The notes under the pieces are model-generated. The model saw only the letters and a list, made by a program, of their open reading frames with translations, was not told the origin of the DNA and did not search any database. A stretch of 64,000 bases of DNA from assembly GCF_001613325.1 (NCBI RefSeq), contig NZ_BDCD01000005.1, forward strand, positions 124,001 through 188,000. Direction: 5' to 3'. Below are positions 27,988 to 36,801 of this stretch, piece by piece (position 1 is the first letter of the stretch; every line of letters begins with the position of its first letter). Source of the DNA: Nocardia yamanashiensis NBRC 100130. Its GTDB lineage: Bacteria > Actinomycetota > Actinomycetes > Mycobacteriales > Mycobacteriaceae. Both the position numbers and the translations under genes were made by a program.

Positions 27988-28670
27988 CGCGACTCCAGGG
28001 CGTAACCGACCCCGTGCACGGTCCGGATCAGGTCCGCGCCGAGCTTGCGGCGCAGCGCCTTGATATGACTGTCGACCGCGCGCGTCCCCGACGCATCCGC
28101 CCACCCCCACACCTCGCTGAGCAGCCGCTCGCGTGCCAGCACGGTGCGCGGCCGTTTCGCCAGATGCACCAGCAGCTCGAATTCCAGCGGCGTCAGCTGG
28201 GTTTCGGTCTCGGCCCGCCATACCCGCCGCTGATCCAGATCGATCCGCAGATCCCCCGCCACGATGGTCGCCGCGGGCACGGCGGTGCGCTCCACGCGCC
28301 GCAGCAGCGCGTGAATCCGCGCGGTCAGCACCCGCAGCGAGAACGGTTTGGTCAGATAGTCGTCCGCGCCGACGCCGAGCCCGACCAGTACATCGGTCTC
28401 GTCGGTGCGCGCGGTGAGCATCAGCACCGGCACCGGCCGCCGCGATTGGATCCGCCGGCACACCTCGAGCCCGTCGAAACCCGGCAGCATCACATCCAGC
28501 ACCACCAGATCCGGGTCGACCTGTTCGAACGCCGCCACCCCCGCCGGCCCGTCGTGGGCCAGATCCACGGTGAAACCCTCGGCACGCAATCGAGCCGCGA
28601 TCGACTCGGCGATGGTCGGCTCGTCCTCCACCACGAGGATGCGCCGGCCGGTGCGCTGACTGTGTTCCAT
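27984..28670 (-). CDS. OmpR-family response regulator
   Basis: Two-domain regulator of 228 residues: receiver (residues 10-125) with acidic pair VVEDEPT, phospho-acceptor Asp in LVVLDVMLPGFDG, Thr in LMLTART and Lys in DDYLTKPF; C-terminal winged helix ending RTVHGVGYALE. Cognate kinase overlaps downstream. Upstream is a 119-bp divergent space to the copper-type operon, so that operon may be among its targets; this is only positional. Confidence 0.96.
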   Translation of the reverse strand: MEHSQRTGRRILVVEDEPTIAESIAARLRAEGFTVDLAHDGPAGVAAFEQVDPDLVVLDVMLPGFDGLEVCRRIQSRRPVPVLMLTARTDETDVLVGLGVGADDYLTKPFSLRVLTARIHALLRRVERTAVPAATIVAGDLRIDLDQRRVWRAETETQLTPLEFELLVHLAKRPRTVLARERLLSEVWGWADASGTRAVDSHIKALRRKLGADLIRTVHGVGYALESR

Positions 28671-28789
28671 GCAGGTGACCCTAGGAGGTCGGCGTGGAGA
28701 TGGTCGGCATCGCGTGTGAAGATCCTGTGGAGACGCCGCTCACGGCACCTGCACCGCGGATCCGAAACGCATCGCCGTAACATGTCCGG

Positions 28790-29344
28790 GTGCGCTCACC
28801 GACGGATCACACCGCGCCCCTGCGCGGCGCTGCCGTCGGCGCCGCGTCCGGAGCGGTCGCGATTCTCGCCCACGCCCTCGGCGGCGGGACCGCGTTCCCG
28901 GACGGTCCGGCACTGACCCTGTTGTTCGCGGCCTGCACGGTCATCGGCGTCGTGGTCGCCTCGATCCGGCTCCGTCATCCGCTGCTCGCGGTGATGGGCA
29001 TGCTCGCCGGGGGCCAGACCGTCGGGCACTTCGCCTTGACGATGGCACCGGGCCACGCCCAGCATCACGGCCTCACCCCGATCATGCTCACCGCGCACGC
29101 GCTGGCCATCCCGCTCGGCGCGTGCGTGATTCGCGCCGCCGAGGCCGGGCTGCGCCGTGCGCTGACCAGTGTGCGGCGGTTCATCCTGATCCTGTTCCGG
29201 GCCCCGCGCCCGGTCGTGCAGCGGGCCCGTCGCGTCCGGCACGACGAGCGCGCGCGGATCCGGCATCTGCTCGTCAGTCCCGCCATCGCGCGCCGGGGAC
29301 CGCCCGCGCGGACCGCTTCGTTCCTTCACCTCGTTCCGGCCTGA
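28790..29344 (+). CDS. Small membrane protein upstream of the copper/DyP genes
   Basis: Protein of 184 residues with about four hydrophobic segments in residues 10-125 and a basic tail (RRVRHDERARIRHLL). Histidines lie close to the membrane segments (GHFALTMAPGHAQHHG), which would suit metal handling. No family name can be assigned with certainty. It lies upstream of a PCu(A)C chaperone and a DyP peroxidase and is probably part of the same copper-linked group, though a 251-bp gap separates them. Confidence 0.7.
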   Translation: MRSPTDHTAPLRGAAVGAASGAVAILAHALGGGTAFPDGPALTLLFAACTVIGVVVASIRLRHPLLAVMGMLAGGQTVGHFALTMAPGHAQHHGLTPIMLTAHALAIPLGACVIRAAEAGLRRALTSVRRFILILFRAPRPVVQRARRVRHDERARIRHLLVSPAIARRGPPARTASFLHLVPA

Positions 29345-29595
29345 CCGGACGAACCGATAACGGGACCGCACGCACGGCACCGGCACGAGCCCGATCCCTG
29401 ACCGGATCTCGGGCACCGCTCGGTCGGCGGCGTCGTCCCGTCACCGGCCCGCCCCGGTTCGTCCCGTCCAGCGCGCGGTCATGTCCGTGCCGTCACGATC
29501 CCTCGCTCGGGGCCGACGCCACGGTGGTCGCTCGCGCGGACGGCCGCTGCCTCGAGGTGGATTCCCCTGTCTTTCTGACGAATCGGAGTTCCGTC

Positions 29596-30168
29596 ATGTC
29601 CCAATTCCCGCACTGCCACAGCTTCCGCCTGCGCACCGGCGGTTTCGCCCGCCGACTGGGGATGGCCGCGGCCGTGTCCACCCTGGCGCTGCTGCCCGTC
29701 GCGTGCTCGTCCACCGACTCGGCCTCGACCACCGATGCCAAGGCCGCCGATCAAGTCACCATGAGCGATCAGTGGATCAAGGCCGCCGACAGCGGTATGT
29801 CGGCGGCGTTCGGGCAGCTCGCCAACAAGAGCGACCGGCCGGTGCAGCTGGTGGCGGCCTCGAGCCCGGTGTCGGCGCGCGTGGAGATCCACGAGGTGGT
29901 CGCCGATGCGCCCGGCGGCGACAAGACCATGCGCCCCAAGGAAGGCGGGCTCACCATTCCCGCGCACGGCACCGCCACCCTCAAGCCGGGCGCCGAGCAT
30001 CTGATGTTCATGGATCTGAAGGGCCCGTTGCGGACCGGTGCGGAAACGCCGATCACGCTGACCTTCTCCGACGGGTCCACCATGACCGTCAGCGCGCAGG
30101 TGCGCGACTTCGCGGGCGGTAAGGAGAATTACGCGCCCACCACCGGCACCGCCGCGCACGGTGGCTGA
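29596..30168 (+). CDS. PCu(A)C-type copper chaperone lipoprotein
   Basis: Exported copper-binding protein of 190 residues. Signal peptide with lipobox (LLPVAC) ends near residue 37. The copper site follows the family pattern: His in VEIHEVV, Met in KTMRPKEGG, then HLMFM near residue 137. Known homologues deliver Cu(I) to oxidases or, in Streptomyces, work beside a DyP peroxidase. The next gene, a DyP peroxidase, overlaps by 8 bp, so both are made together. Start is ATG 29596; the long open frame upstream is non-coding. Confidence 0.92.
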   Translation: MSQFPHCHSFRLRTGGFARRLGMAAAVSTLALLPVACSSTDSASTTDAKAADQVTMSDQWIKAADSGMSAAFGQLANKSDRPVQLVAASSPVSARVEIHEVVADAPGGDKTMRPKEGGLTIPAHGTATLKPGAEHLMFMDLKGPLRTGAETPITLTFSDGSTMTVSAQVRDFAGGKENYAPTTGTAAHGG

Positions 30169-31378
30169 GCCGGTCGATACGCATCCCGGGCGGGTGTCGC
30201 GGCGGCGGCTGCTCGGCGGCGGCGCGGCCGTCGCCGGGGTCGCCGGGGCGGCCGGAATCGGCTGGGGTGCGGCCACTCTCACCCATCGCGAGCACGATCG
30301 GGATACCGGGCTGCACACCGTGCCGTTCTACGGGGCGCATCAGGCCGGCATCGACACCGAACCGGCCGGGTATGTGGCGTTCGTCGGGTTCGATCTGCTG
30401 CCGGGCCTCGATCGCGACGACGTCATCGGGCTGCTGAAGATCTGGACCGACGATGCCGCGCGCCTGACCCAGGGGCGGCCCGCGCTCGCCGACACCGAAC
30501 CGGAACTGGCCGCGCGCCCGGCCGGGCTGACGGTGACCGCCGGGTTCGGGCCGGGACTGTTCACCGTGGCGGGGCTCGAGGCGCAGCGTCCGTCCTGGCT
30601 GAAACCCTTGCCGCCGTTCCGGATCGACAAGCTCGACCCGGCCTACACCGGCGCCGATGTGCTGTTGCAGATCTGCTCCGATGAGGCGACCACGGTCTCG
30701 CACGCGGTGCGGGTGCTGTGCAAGCACGTGAAATCGCTGGTGGGCGTGCGCTGGGTGCAGCGCGGCTTCCGTAACGCACCCAAGGGCGCGACCATGCGCA
30801 ATCTCATGGGCCAGGTCGACGGGACGGTCAATATCGCCGCGGGCACACCGGATTTCGATCGCCTGGTGTGGTGCGACGGCAGCGCGCGGCCGTGGCTGGC
30901 GGGCGGCACCTCGATGGTGTTGCGGCGCATCGCCATGGATCTGGACAGCTGGGACGAGCTCGATGCCGACGGGCGGGCGATCACCCTGGGCCGCACCGAT
31001 TCCAACGGCGCCCCGCTCGGGGGCAGCAGCGAATTCGACGACCCGGATTTCACCGCCGTCGACCAGTACGGCATCTCGGTGATCCCGCCGTCCTCGCATA
31101 TCGCGCGGGCGCACCATCAGCACGATGGTGAGCGGTTCCTGCGGCGCGGCTACAACTACGACGACGCGCCCGCCCCCGGGCAGGTGTCGAATTCGGGGTT
31201 GCTGTTCGTGTCCTGTCAGCGCGATATCGATGCCCAGTTCCTGCCGGTGCAGGCGCGCCTGGCCGAGTTCGACGCACTCAACCGGTGGACCACACCGGTC
31301 GGTTCGGCGGTCTTCGCAATTCCGCCCGGGGTGCCCGCGCCCGGTGGATACCTGGGGCAGCAGCTGTTCGAGAGCTGA
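30161..31378 (+). CDS. Dye-decolourizing (DyP) haem peroxidase, Tat-exported
   Basis: EfeB/DtpA-like peroxidase of 405 residues. The N-terminus has a twin-arginine signal (RVSRRRLLGG plus hydrophobic run to about residue 40). The DyP signature GxxDG appears as GQVDGTVNI; the proximal haem His lies in SSHIARAHH and the Arg/Tyr-rich RRGYNYDD and LLFVSCQRD follow. GTG 30161 overlaps the chaperone gene. In Streptomyces lividans a similar peroxidase-chaperone group takes part in extracytoplasmic copper trafficking; the same role is inferred here. Confidence 0.94.
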   Translation: MAEPVDTHPGRVSRRRLLGGGAAVAGVAGAAGIGWGAATLTHREHDRDTGLHTVPFYGAHQAGIDTEPAGYVAFVGFDLLPGLDRDDVIGLLKIWTDDAARLTQGRPALADTEPELAARPAGLTVTAGFGPGLFTVAGLEAQRPSWLKPLPPFRIDKLDPAYTGADVLLQICSDEATTVSHAVRVLCKHVKSLVGVRWVQRGFRNAPKGATMRNLMGQVDGTVNIAAGTPDFDRLVWCDGSARPWLAGGTSMVLRRIAMDLDSWDELDADGRAITLGRTDSNGAPLGGSSEFDDPDFTAVDQYGISVIPPSSHIARAHHQHDGERFLRRGYNYDDAPAPGQVSNSGLLFVSCQRDIDAQFLPVQARLAEFDALNRWTTPVGSAVFAIPPGVPAPGGYLGQQLFES

Positions 31379-31384
31379 CCGGGG

Positions 31385-31420
31385 CCGGCCGGACCGCGTA
31401 TGAGGAGGCGGTCCGGCCGG
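31385..31420. terminator. Strong hairpin after the DyP gene
   Basis: Stem of 13 bp (CCGGCCGGACCGC / GCGGTCCGGCCGG) with a 10-base loop, 6 bp past the stop; ends the copper/DyP unit. Confidence 0.8.
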
Positions 31421-31481
31421 TAGCCCTGCGACGCCCGGGCGCTCCGGCCGGTTTCCCGGGGATCGCCGTTAGGGTGACCGC

Positions 31482-31817
31482 ATGACCGTGCTGCGCTCGA
31501 TTCCGCTGTTCGCGCTCGCCGCCGTCGCCGAGATCGGCGGGGCGTGGCTGATCTGGCAGGGCGTGCGCGAGCATCGGGGCTGGGCGTGGATGGGCGCGGG
31601 GGTGCTCGCGCTCGGACTGTACGGGTTCGTGGCCACCTTGCAGCCCGATGCCAACTTCGGGCGGATCCTCGCGGCCTACGGCGGGGTGTTCGTAGCGGGC
31701 TCACTGCTGTGGGGCATGGCCCTCGACGGTTTCCGGCCCGACCGCTGGGATGTGATCGGCGCGCTGGTCTGCCTGGCGGGTGTCGCGCTCATCATGTACG
31801 CGCCTCGTTCTACGTGA
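31482..31817 (+). CDS. YnfA/UPF0060-family membrane protein
   Basis: Four-helix membrane protein of 111 residues matching the YnfA family: [18 protein letters not shown] near the start, [25 protein letters not shown] in the middle, and [10 protein letters not shown] at the end. The family belongs to the drug/metabolite transporter fold, with small multidrug-type efflux proposed for some members. It stands alone between two terminators and the TetR gene. Confidence 0.93.
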   Translation: MTVLRSIPLFALAAVAEIGGAWLIWQGVREHRGWAWMGAGVLALGLYGFVATLQPDANFGRILAAYGGVFVAGSLLWGMALDGFRPDRWDVIGALVCLAGVALIMYAPRST

Positions 31818-31913
31818 AACCAACTGGGGGCGAACTGCATTCACGCATCCACTGCAAACCGTCCGGTCCGATGCCGTGGTGCAGTCGATGCAAACTCGCA
31901 GTGCGCCGCCCGA

Positions 31914-32543
31914 TTACGCGCCGTCGCCCAGTAGCGCGTCGACAATCCCGCGTGCGGTCGGGATCGCGGACTCGTCACCCATCTGCGAGGCGGTATTGGC
32001 CGCCGAAACCAGGGCATCGAGCTGGAATGCCAGCGCGTGCGGTTGCTGCCCGGTGAGCAGTCCCTGCTCCTGGGCGCGGCGAATCTCCTTCTCCAGCACC
32101 GCCAGCCAGTCGTGGTGATCGGCGGCCAGGGCATCGCGCACCGGGCCGGGACGGCTGTCGAACTCGGCCATGCCCGCAACCCGGAAGCAACCGCCCGGCA
32201 TGGCCGGCTCACCGATGTAGACGAACCAGTGCTCCATGTAGGCCCGTAGCCGCTCGATGCCGCGCGGTTGCGAGACCGCCGGGCGCCACACCACGTCGAT
32301 GAACACCTCGCGCGCCGATTCCACCGCGGCCAGTTGCAGGTTCTCCTTGCTGCCGAAGAGCGTGGCCACCCCGCTCTTGCTGACCCCCAGATCCGTGGCC
32401 AGCCGCCCGAGGCTGAGCCCGTTGAGCCCTTCCACGGAGGCGACCTCGGCCGCGCGGCGGGCGATGGTGGCGCGGGCACGCGCGCCCTTCAGCAATCTCT
32501 GATCGGAAATCTGCTGTTCGGAGGTCTGGATCGGATCGGCCAC
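31914..32543 (-). CDS. TetR-family repressor
   Basis: Repressor of 209 residues from GTG 32543. The helix-turn-helix is in residues 35-65 (SLGRLATDLGVSKSGVATLFGSKENLQ); the ligand domain has the TetR_C-like MPGGCFRVAGMAEFDSRPGPVRD. It is divergent from an MFS exporter, and two 18-bp palindromes of the same type lie between the genes, so it most likely represses both and is released by the exported compound. Confidence 0.92.
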   Translation of the reverse strand: MADPIQTSEQQISDQRLLKGARARATIARRAAEVASVEGLNGLSLGRLATDLGVSKSGVATLFGSKENLQLAAVESAREVFIDVVWRPAVSQPRGIERLRAYMEHWFVYIGEPAMPGGCFRVAGMAEFDSRPGPVRDALAADHHDWLAVLEKEIRRAQEQGLLTGQQPHALAFQLDALVSAANTASQMGDESAIPTARGIVDALLGDGA

Positions 32544-32573
32544 CCCACCATCATGACACCGCGGCCTTGCAAA

Positions 32574-32591
32574 TACGAACGATCGGTCGTA
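32574..32591. promoter_or_regulatory. TetR operator 1
   Basis: TACGAACGATCGGTCGTA, an imperfect 18-bp palindrome (TACGA.CGATCG.TCGTA). It is 30 bp upstream of the repressor start. Confidence 0.75.
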
Positions 32592-32602
32592 CTTTTCAAC
32601 AA

Positions 32603-32620
32603 TACGCACGATCGTTCGTA
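32603..32620. promoter_or_regulatory. TetR operator 2
   Basis: TACGCACGATCGTTCGTA, same type as operator 1. The two centres are 29 bp apart, close to three helical turns, so two dimers could bind on the same DNA face; it ends 30 bp before the MFS start. Confidence 0.75.
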
Positions 32621-32650
32621 CACTTCTGGCTTCGCTTCGAAAGTTCCCCC

Positions 32651-34153
32651 ATGACAGAGACATCCGCGCGGCACACCCCCGCGCCATCCACCGCCCACCC
32701 GCCCCGAAACGCCGCCGCGGCTCCGATGGCCCCGGCCCCGTCCGCGCCGACTCCGGACGGGGCAGGCGCGGGCGCAACCGGTGCGGACGCTTCCGCCCGC
32801 TCGGCACGCCGGGCTCTGCTCGTCGCCTGCGGGGCCGCGTTCGTCGCTTTCCTCGACCTGTCGGTGGTGAACATCGCCTTCCCCGCCATCAGCCGCGACT
32901 TCCCCGGCACCGCGGCCACCAGCCTCACCTGGGTGGTCAGCGGGTACGCCGTCGCGTTCGCCGCACTGCTCACCCCGGCCGGGCGGCTCGCCGACGCGCT
33001 CGGGCGCGGGCGCGTATTCCTCTACGCCCTGGCCGCTTTCGCGCTCACGTCACTGCTGTGCGCATTTGCACCCGGTGCAGAATGGCTCATCGCGGGCCGC
33101 TTCCTGCAAGGCGCGAGTGCCGCGTTCCTGATTCCGGCCGGGCTCGGGGTCGTGCTCAGCACCACCGCGCCCGAACGCATCGGCGTCGCCATGGCGGCGT
33201 GGACGGCGGCGGGCGGGTTCGCCGCGACCGTCGGCCCGGCCGCGGGCGGCGCGCTCGTCGATTGGTTCGGCTGGCGTTCGGTTTTCCTCATCAATGTGCC
33301 GATCGTGGCCCTGCTCCTCGGATTCGGGCTGAGCCTCACCCGTGGGGAGGTTCGTCACGGTGACGGCCTGCCCGATCTGCTGGGCACCGCCGCCACCGCG
33401 CTCGGCATCGGCGGCGTGGTCGCGGCCGTCACCCAGGGACAGCCGTGGGGATGGACCGATCCGCGCACGCTCGCTTGCGGATTCGGCGGCCTGGCGCTGA
33501 TCGTGTTCGCGCTGTGGCGTTCCCGGCGCCATCCGCGCCCGGCCATCGCGGTCGGATTGTGGCGCAGTCACCGCTACGCGCTGGTCAATGCCACCGCATT
33601 CGTCTTCGGCGCCACCATGTTCGCGTGGCTGCTGGCCGGACCGCTGTGGCTGGACGCGATCTGGCACTACTCGGTGCTGGAGTCGGCGGCGGCCATGACC
33701 GTCGGCGCGCTCGCCTCGATGGTGACCGCCGTGGCCGCCGGGCGCGCACCCGAGGCGGCACAGCGCTGGCTCGGCGTGCTGGGCGCGCTCATGTTCGCCA
33801 CCTCCACCCTCTATATGAGCACCGGCATGTTCGACACCACCCCCGAACTGTGGAAGGGCTGGATTCCCGCCGGGATTCTCGGCGGCGGCGGCATCGGCCT
33901 GATCGTCACCGTGCTGGGCACCATCGCCGCCAGATCGCTGCCCCCGCAACGCTTCGCCGCCGGGGTCGGCATGAACCTCACCGCCCGCCAAGCCGGTGGC
34001 GCACTCGGCGTGGCCGTCCTGGCCGCGGTCTTCGCCGCCTCGCCCACCGACCCCCTGGCCGCGTTCCACACCCTGTTCGCGGTCTGCGCCGGCATCGCCC
34101 TCGCCGCCGCCGTGCTCGCCGCGCTGCCCGCCCGATCCGAGGAGAACCTGTGA
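32651..34153 (+). CDS. DHA2-type MFS drug exporter
   Basis: Drug:H+ antiporter-like protein of 500 residues, about 14 membrane segments, with a Pro/Ala-rich N-terminal tail of 50 residues. The first helix carries FVAFLDLSVVNIAFPAI, typical of the family; motif A is GRLADALGRGRVFL. It is the first gene of a unit repressed by the divergent TetR protein, and its stop overlaps the start of an SGNH hydrolase gene (GTGA). Confidence 0.92.
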   Translation: MTETSARHTPAPSTAHPPRNAAAAPMAPAPSAPTPDGAGAGATGADASARSARRALLVACGAAFVAFLDLSVVNIAFPAISRDFPGTAATSLTWVVSGYAVAFAALLTPAGRLADALGRGRVFLYALAAFALTSLLCAFAPGAEWLIAGRFLQGASAAFLIPAGLGVVLSTTAPERIGVAMAAWTAAGGFAATVGPAAGGALVDWFGWRSVFLINVPIVALLLGFGLSLTRGEVRHGDGLPDLLGTAATALGIGGVVAAVTQGQPWGWTDPRTLACGFGGLALIVFALWRSRRHPRPAIAVGLWRSHRYALVNATAFVFGATMFAWLLAGPLWLDAIWHYSVLESAAAMTVGALASMVTAVAAGRAPEAAQRWLGVLGALMFATSTLYMSTGMFDTTPELWKGWIPAGILGGGGIGLIVTVLGTIAARSLPPQRFAAGVGMNLTARQAGGALGVAVLAAVFAASPTDPLAAFHTLFAVCAGIALAAAVLAALPARSEENL

Positions 34154-34905
34154 GCCACACCGCCATCGCCGCCACCGGCACCACCGCGCCGGCAACCGAG
34201 AACACGAAGCTGACCCCCGCCCGCATCGACGCACCCGCCGCAGCGGGCGCGCTCACCGAGGCCGATGACCCCATGCTGCTCGACGACCTCACCGCCGCCG
34301 CTCTCCTGCAGTACGTGCCGTGGCGGCGCTTCGCGGTCATCGGCGATTCCACCGCCGCGGGCACCGGGGACTCCTGGCCCGGCTACCGCGACATCCCGTG
34401 GGCCGATCGGGTCGCCAACGCGCTCGCGACCGCCCATCCCGGCAGCGCCTACCTCAATACCGGCAAGGTCGGCGCGCTCATCGCCGAAGTCCGTGCCGGA
34501 CAACTCGACGCGCTCCGCGATTTCGCACCGGATCTGGTGCACATCAGCTGCGGCGGCAACGACCTGTTCCGGCGCGACGCGGATCTGGCACAGGTGGAAC
34601 GCGAACTCGACGAACTGTGCACCCTCGCGGCGAGCACCGGGGCGCGGCTGTCGATGTTCACCCTCGCCGATGCGCTGCGCGGCAAGTTCATCGCGTTCCG
34701 CCCGCTGTTCGAGGGCTTCGCCGAGCTGGTGCGGCGCGTGGCCGCGGACCACGACGCGATCCTCACCGAGTTCTGGGCGCACCCGGCCGGGCAACGCCCG
34801 GACTGGCTCAGCGCCGACCAGATCCATCTGACCATGGCCGGGCACGCGGTGGTGGCCACCGAGATCACCAAATCGCTGGCGTACCGGGCGAACTCGGCAC
34901 ACTGA
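34150..34905 (+). CDS. SGNH/GDSL-family hydrolase
   Basis: Esterase-like protein of 251 residues. Catalytic blocks: Ser in VIGDSTAAGTGDSW (block I), Gly/Asn in CGGNDLF (block III) and Asp-x-x-His in ADQIHLTMAGH (block V). No signal peptide is seen; the first 45 residues are low-complexity. GTG 34150 overlaps the exporter stop, so both are translated together. It may modify or cleave the exported compound; the substrate is unknown. Confidence 0.88.
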   Translation: MSHTAIAATGTTAPATENTKLTPARIDAPAAAGALTEADDPMLLDDLTAAALLQYVPWRRFAVIGDSTAAGTGDSWPGYRDIPWADRVANALATAHPGSAYLNTGKVGALIAEVRAGQLDALRDFAPDLVHISCGGNDLFRRDADLAQVERELDELCTLAASTGARLSMFTLADALRGKFIAFRPLFEGFAELVRRVAADHDAILTEFWAHPAGQRPDWLSADQIHLTMAGHAVVATEITKSLAYRANSAH

Positions 34906-35165
34906 GCGATCGCCTCTGCTCCTGGGACGGTGCGCGGTGCGGCGGTTCCCGCTCGGCCCGCACCGTTGCCTCGGCGCACTGCGGCGCGGTGGACGAATCA
35001 CGGTGAGCGGGACGCTGGCCTGGGGCCGGGGCCGGCCCTACTCTCGTGCGACACAACGATTCGACCAGCGCAAGAGCAGGGCGTCGCGGTCGGGTGAGCG
35101 CATCCGCCGGACCCCATGGCGCCGATCGCCGACCGGCCGCGGTGGCGTCCGGAAGGAGATGCACC

Positions 35166-36140
35166 GTGGCACAGGCCGTCCGCTTCTACGAGACCGGTGG
35201 GCCCGAGGTATTGCGCTGGGAGAGCGCCGAAGTCGGCGAGCCGGGGCCGGGCGAGGTGCGGATTCGGCACGAAGCGGTCGGCTTGAACTTCGCCGACACC
35301 TATTTCCGCAGCGGCCTCTACCCGGCGGCGCTGCCGGCCGGTATCGGCGTCGAAGCAGCCGGCGTGATCGAGGCGGTCGGCCCGGGCAGCAGCCAATTCC
35401 GGGCGGGTGACCGCGTGACCTACACCGGCAGCCCCCTCGGCGCCTACAGCACCGAACGCGTCCTGCCTGCCGAGCACCTGATCCGGTTGCCCGGGGAGAT
35501 CGCCTTCGACACCGCCGCCTCGATGACCATGCGCGGCCTCACCACCGCATACCTGCTGCGGCGCATCCACCCGTTGCGCGCCGGAGACACCGTGCTGCTG
35601 CACGCGGCCGCCGGCGGCGTCGGCTCACTGTTCACCCAGTGGGCGAAACTGCTGGGCGTCAACGTGATCGGGACGGTGTCGAGTGCGGACAAGGCCGAGA
35701 TCGCCCGGGCCAACGGCTGCGATCACGTCGTGGTCTACACCCGGGAGAACCTCGCCGAACGAGTCCGCGAGATCACCGGCGGCCGGGGCGTGCCCGTGGT
35801 CTACGACAGCATCGGGAAAACCACCTATCAGTCCTCACTGGAATGCTTGGCACGGCGCGGGCTGCTCGTCTGCTTCGGCACCTCGTCGGGCCCGGTCCCC
35901 CCGATCGACGCCATGCAGCTGGCGGTGCGGGGTTCGCTGTTCGTGACGCGCCCCGCGCTCGCCGACTACATCGCCGACCCCGCCGAACGAGCCGAACTCG
36001 CAGATGAGCTGTTTTCCCATGTCGCCGCGGGCCGCATTCGCGTCGATATCAATCAGCGCTTCCCGCTCTCGGAAGCGCGCCAGGCCCACCGTGACCTGGA
36101 GTCCGGTCGCAGCATCGGCACCTCGGTCTTCGTGCTCTGA
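35166..36140 (+). CDS. NADPH:quinone oxidoreductase (Qor family)
   Basis: Zinc-free medium-chain reductase of 324 residues: N-terminal GroES-like domain with VGLNFADTYFRSGLYP and an NADPH-binding fold with HAAAGGVGSLFTQWAKLLG (glycine-rich loop, about residues 142-160). The order is that of QorA, which reduces quinones in one-electron steps. GTG 35166 follows GGAAGGAG. The 260-bp space before it shows no gene; no partner gene follows on the same strand closer than 210 bp. Confidence 0.93.
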   Translation: MAQAVRFYETGGPEVLRWESAEVGEPGPGEVRIRHEAVGLNFADTYFRSGLYPAALPAGIGVEAAGVIEAVGPGSSQFRAGDRVTYTGSPLGAYSTERVLPAEHLIRLPGEIAFDTAASMTMRGLTTAYLLRRIHPLRAGDTVLLHAAAGGVGSLFTQWAKLLGVNVIGTVSSADKAEIARANGCDHVVVYTRENLAERVREITGGRGVPVVYDSIGKTTYQSSLECLARRGLLVCFGTSSGPVPPIDAMQLAVRGSLFVTRPALADYIADPAERAELADELFSHVAAGRIRVDINQRFPLSEARQAHRDLESGRSIGTSVFVL

Positions 36141-36185
36141 AACCCTGCGCAGCCGATTCACCCCGGACCCGGAGGCCACGCTGCG

Positions 36186-36199
36186 ATTGCATTTGCAAT
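36186..36199. promoter_or_regulatory. 14-bp perfect palindrome before the SRPBCC-phospholipase pair
   Basis: ATTGCATTTGCAAT (arms of 6, spacer of 2) lies in the AT-rich upstream region, followed at 36207 by TTGACC. It is a plausible operator for the two-gene unit; the regulator is unknown. Confidence 0.4.
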
Positions 36200-36350
36200 A
36201 GCACGGTTGACCTGTGATTTTCTCGTATTGTGCTCTCGTTTGCCGTATGCCAAGATCGACCGCATCGGCGCGGGGGAAGCGGTGTGAGGCGGCCGAAATA
36301 CTGCATCGGCGCAGCACTTTTCGACTGTTCGGTACACCGTAAGGAGCGCG

Positions 36351-36794
36351 ATGGGCGCCATTCTCTTGAGCAAAGATGTCCCGGGAACCCTGGGATCCCT
36401 GTATGAGACCATTGTTTCCCCGGGCACGTGGGAGCACTGGTTCGGTATTCACCGCGATTTCGTGGGCACCCCGCCGCGGCGGCTGGTCCAGGGTTCGACC
36501 TTCGTCTCCGAGGTGCTGCTGCACGGAATGAGCGAGGAGGTGGAGTGGACGGTGACCAAAATCGCGGCGCCCAACCAGATTTCGTTGCGCGGCCATGGGC
36601 ATGACGGCGTCCGGTGCGACTTCAGCTACTGGCTGCAGCCGTGCGACACCGGTACCACCGTCACCGCGAGCATCGTGTTCTCGGGACCGTTGATCACCCC
36701 GAGCGTCTCGACCGCGCTCGAAGCCGTCGGATACGACCAATTGGATTGCACCCTGGGACAACTCGCCGAGCTCGCCTACGCCCTGCACAACTGA
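36351..36794 (+). CDS. SRPBCC (START/Bet v1-like) protein
   Basis: Small protein of 147 residues with the polyketide-cyclase/dehydrase-like SRPBCC fold: GTLGSLYETIVSPGTWEHWFGIH at the N-terminus and a long C-terminal helix. Such proteins hold hydrophobic ligands. AAGGAG precedes the ATG. The phospholipase C gene begins 7 bp after its stop, so the two form an operon and it may bind a lipid product or substrate of that enzyme (inference). Confidence 0.85.
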   Translation: MGAILLSKDVPGTLGSLYETIVSPGTWEHWFGIHRDFVGTPPRRLVQGSTFVSEVLLHGMSEEVEWTVTKIAAPNQISLRGHGHDGVRCDFSYWLQPCDTGTTVTASIVFSGPLITPSVSTALEAVGYDQLDCTLGQLAELAYALHN

Positions 36795-36801
36795 GGCGCG
36801 G

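Noticed and set aside
36207..36231. Promoter TTGACC...TATTGT upstream of the SRPBCC gene
   Set aside because: Spacing of 13 bp is too short for a sigma-A promoter; kept only the palindrome as a site.
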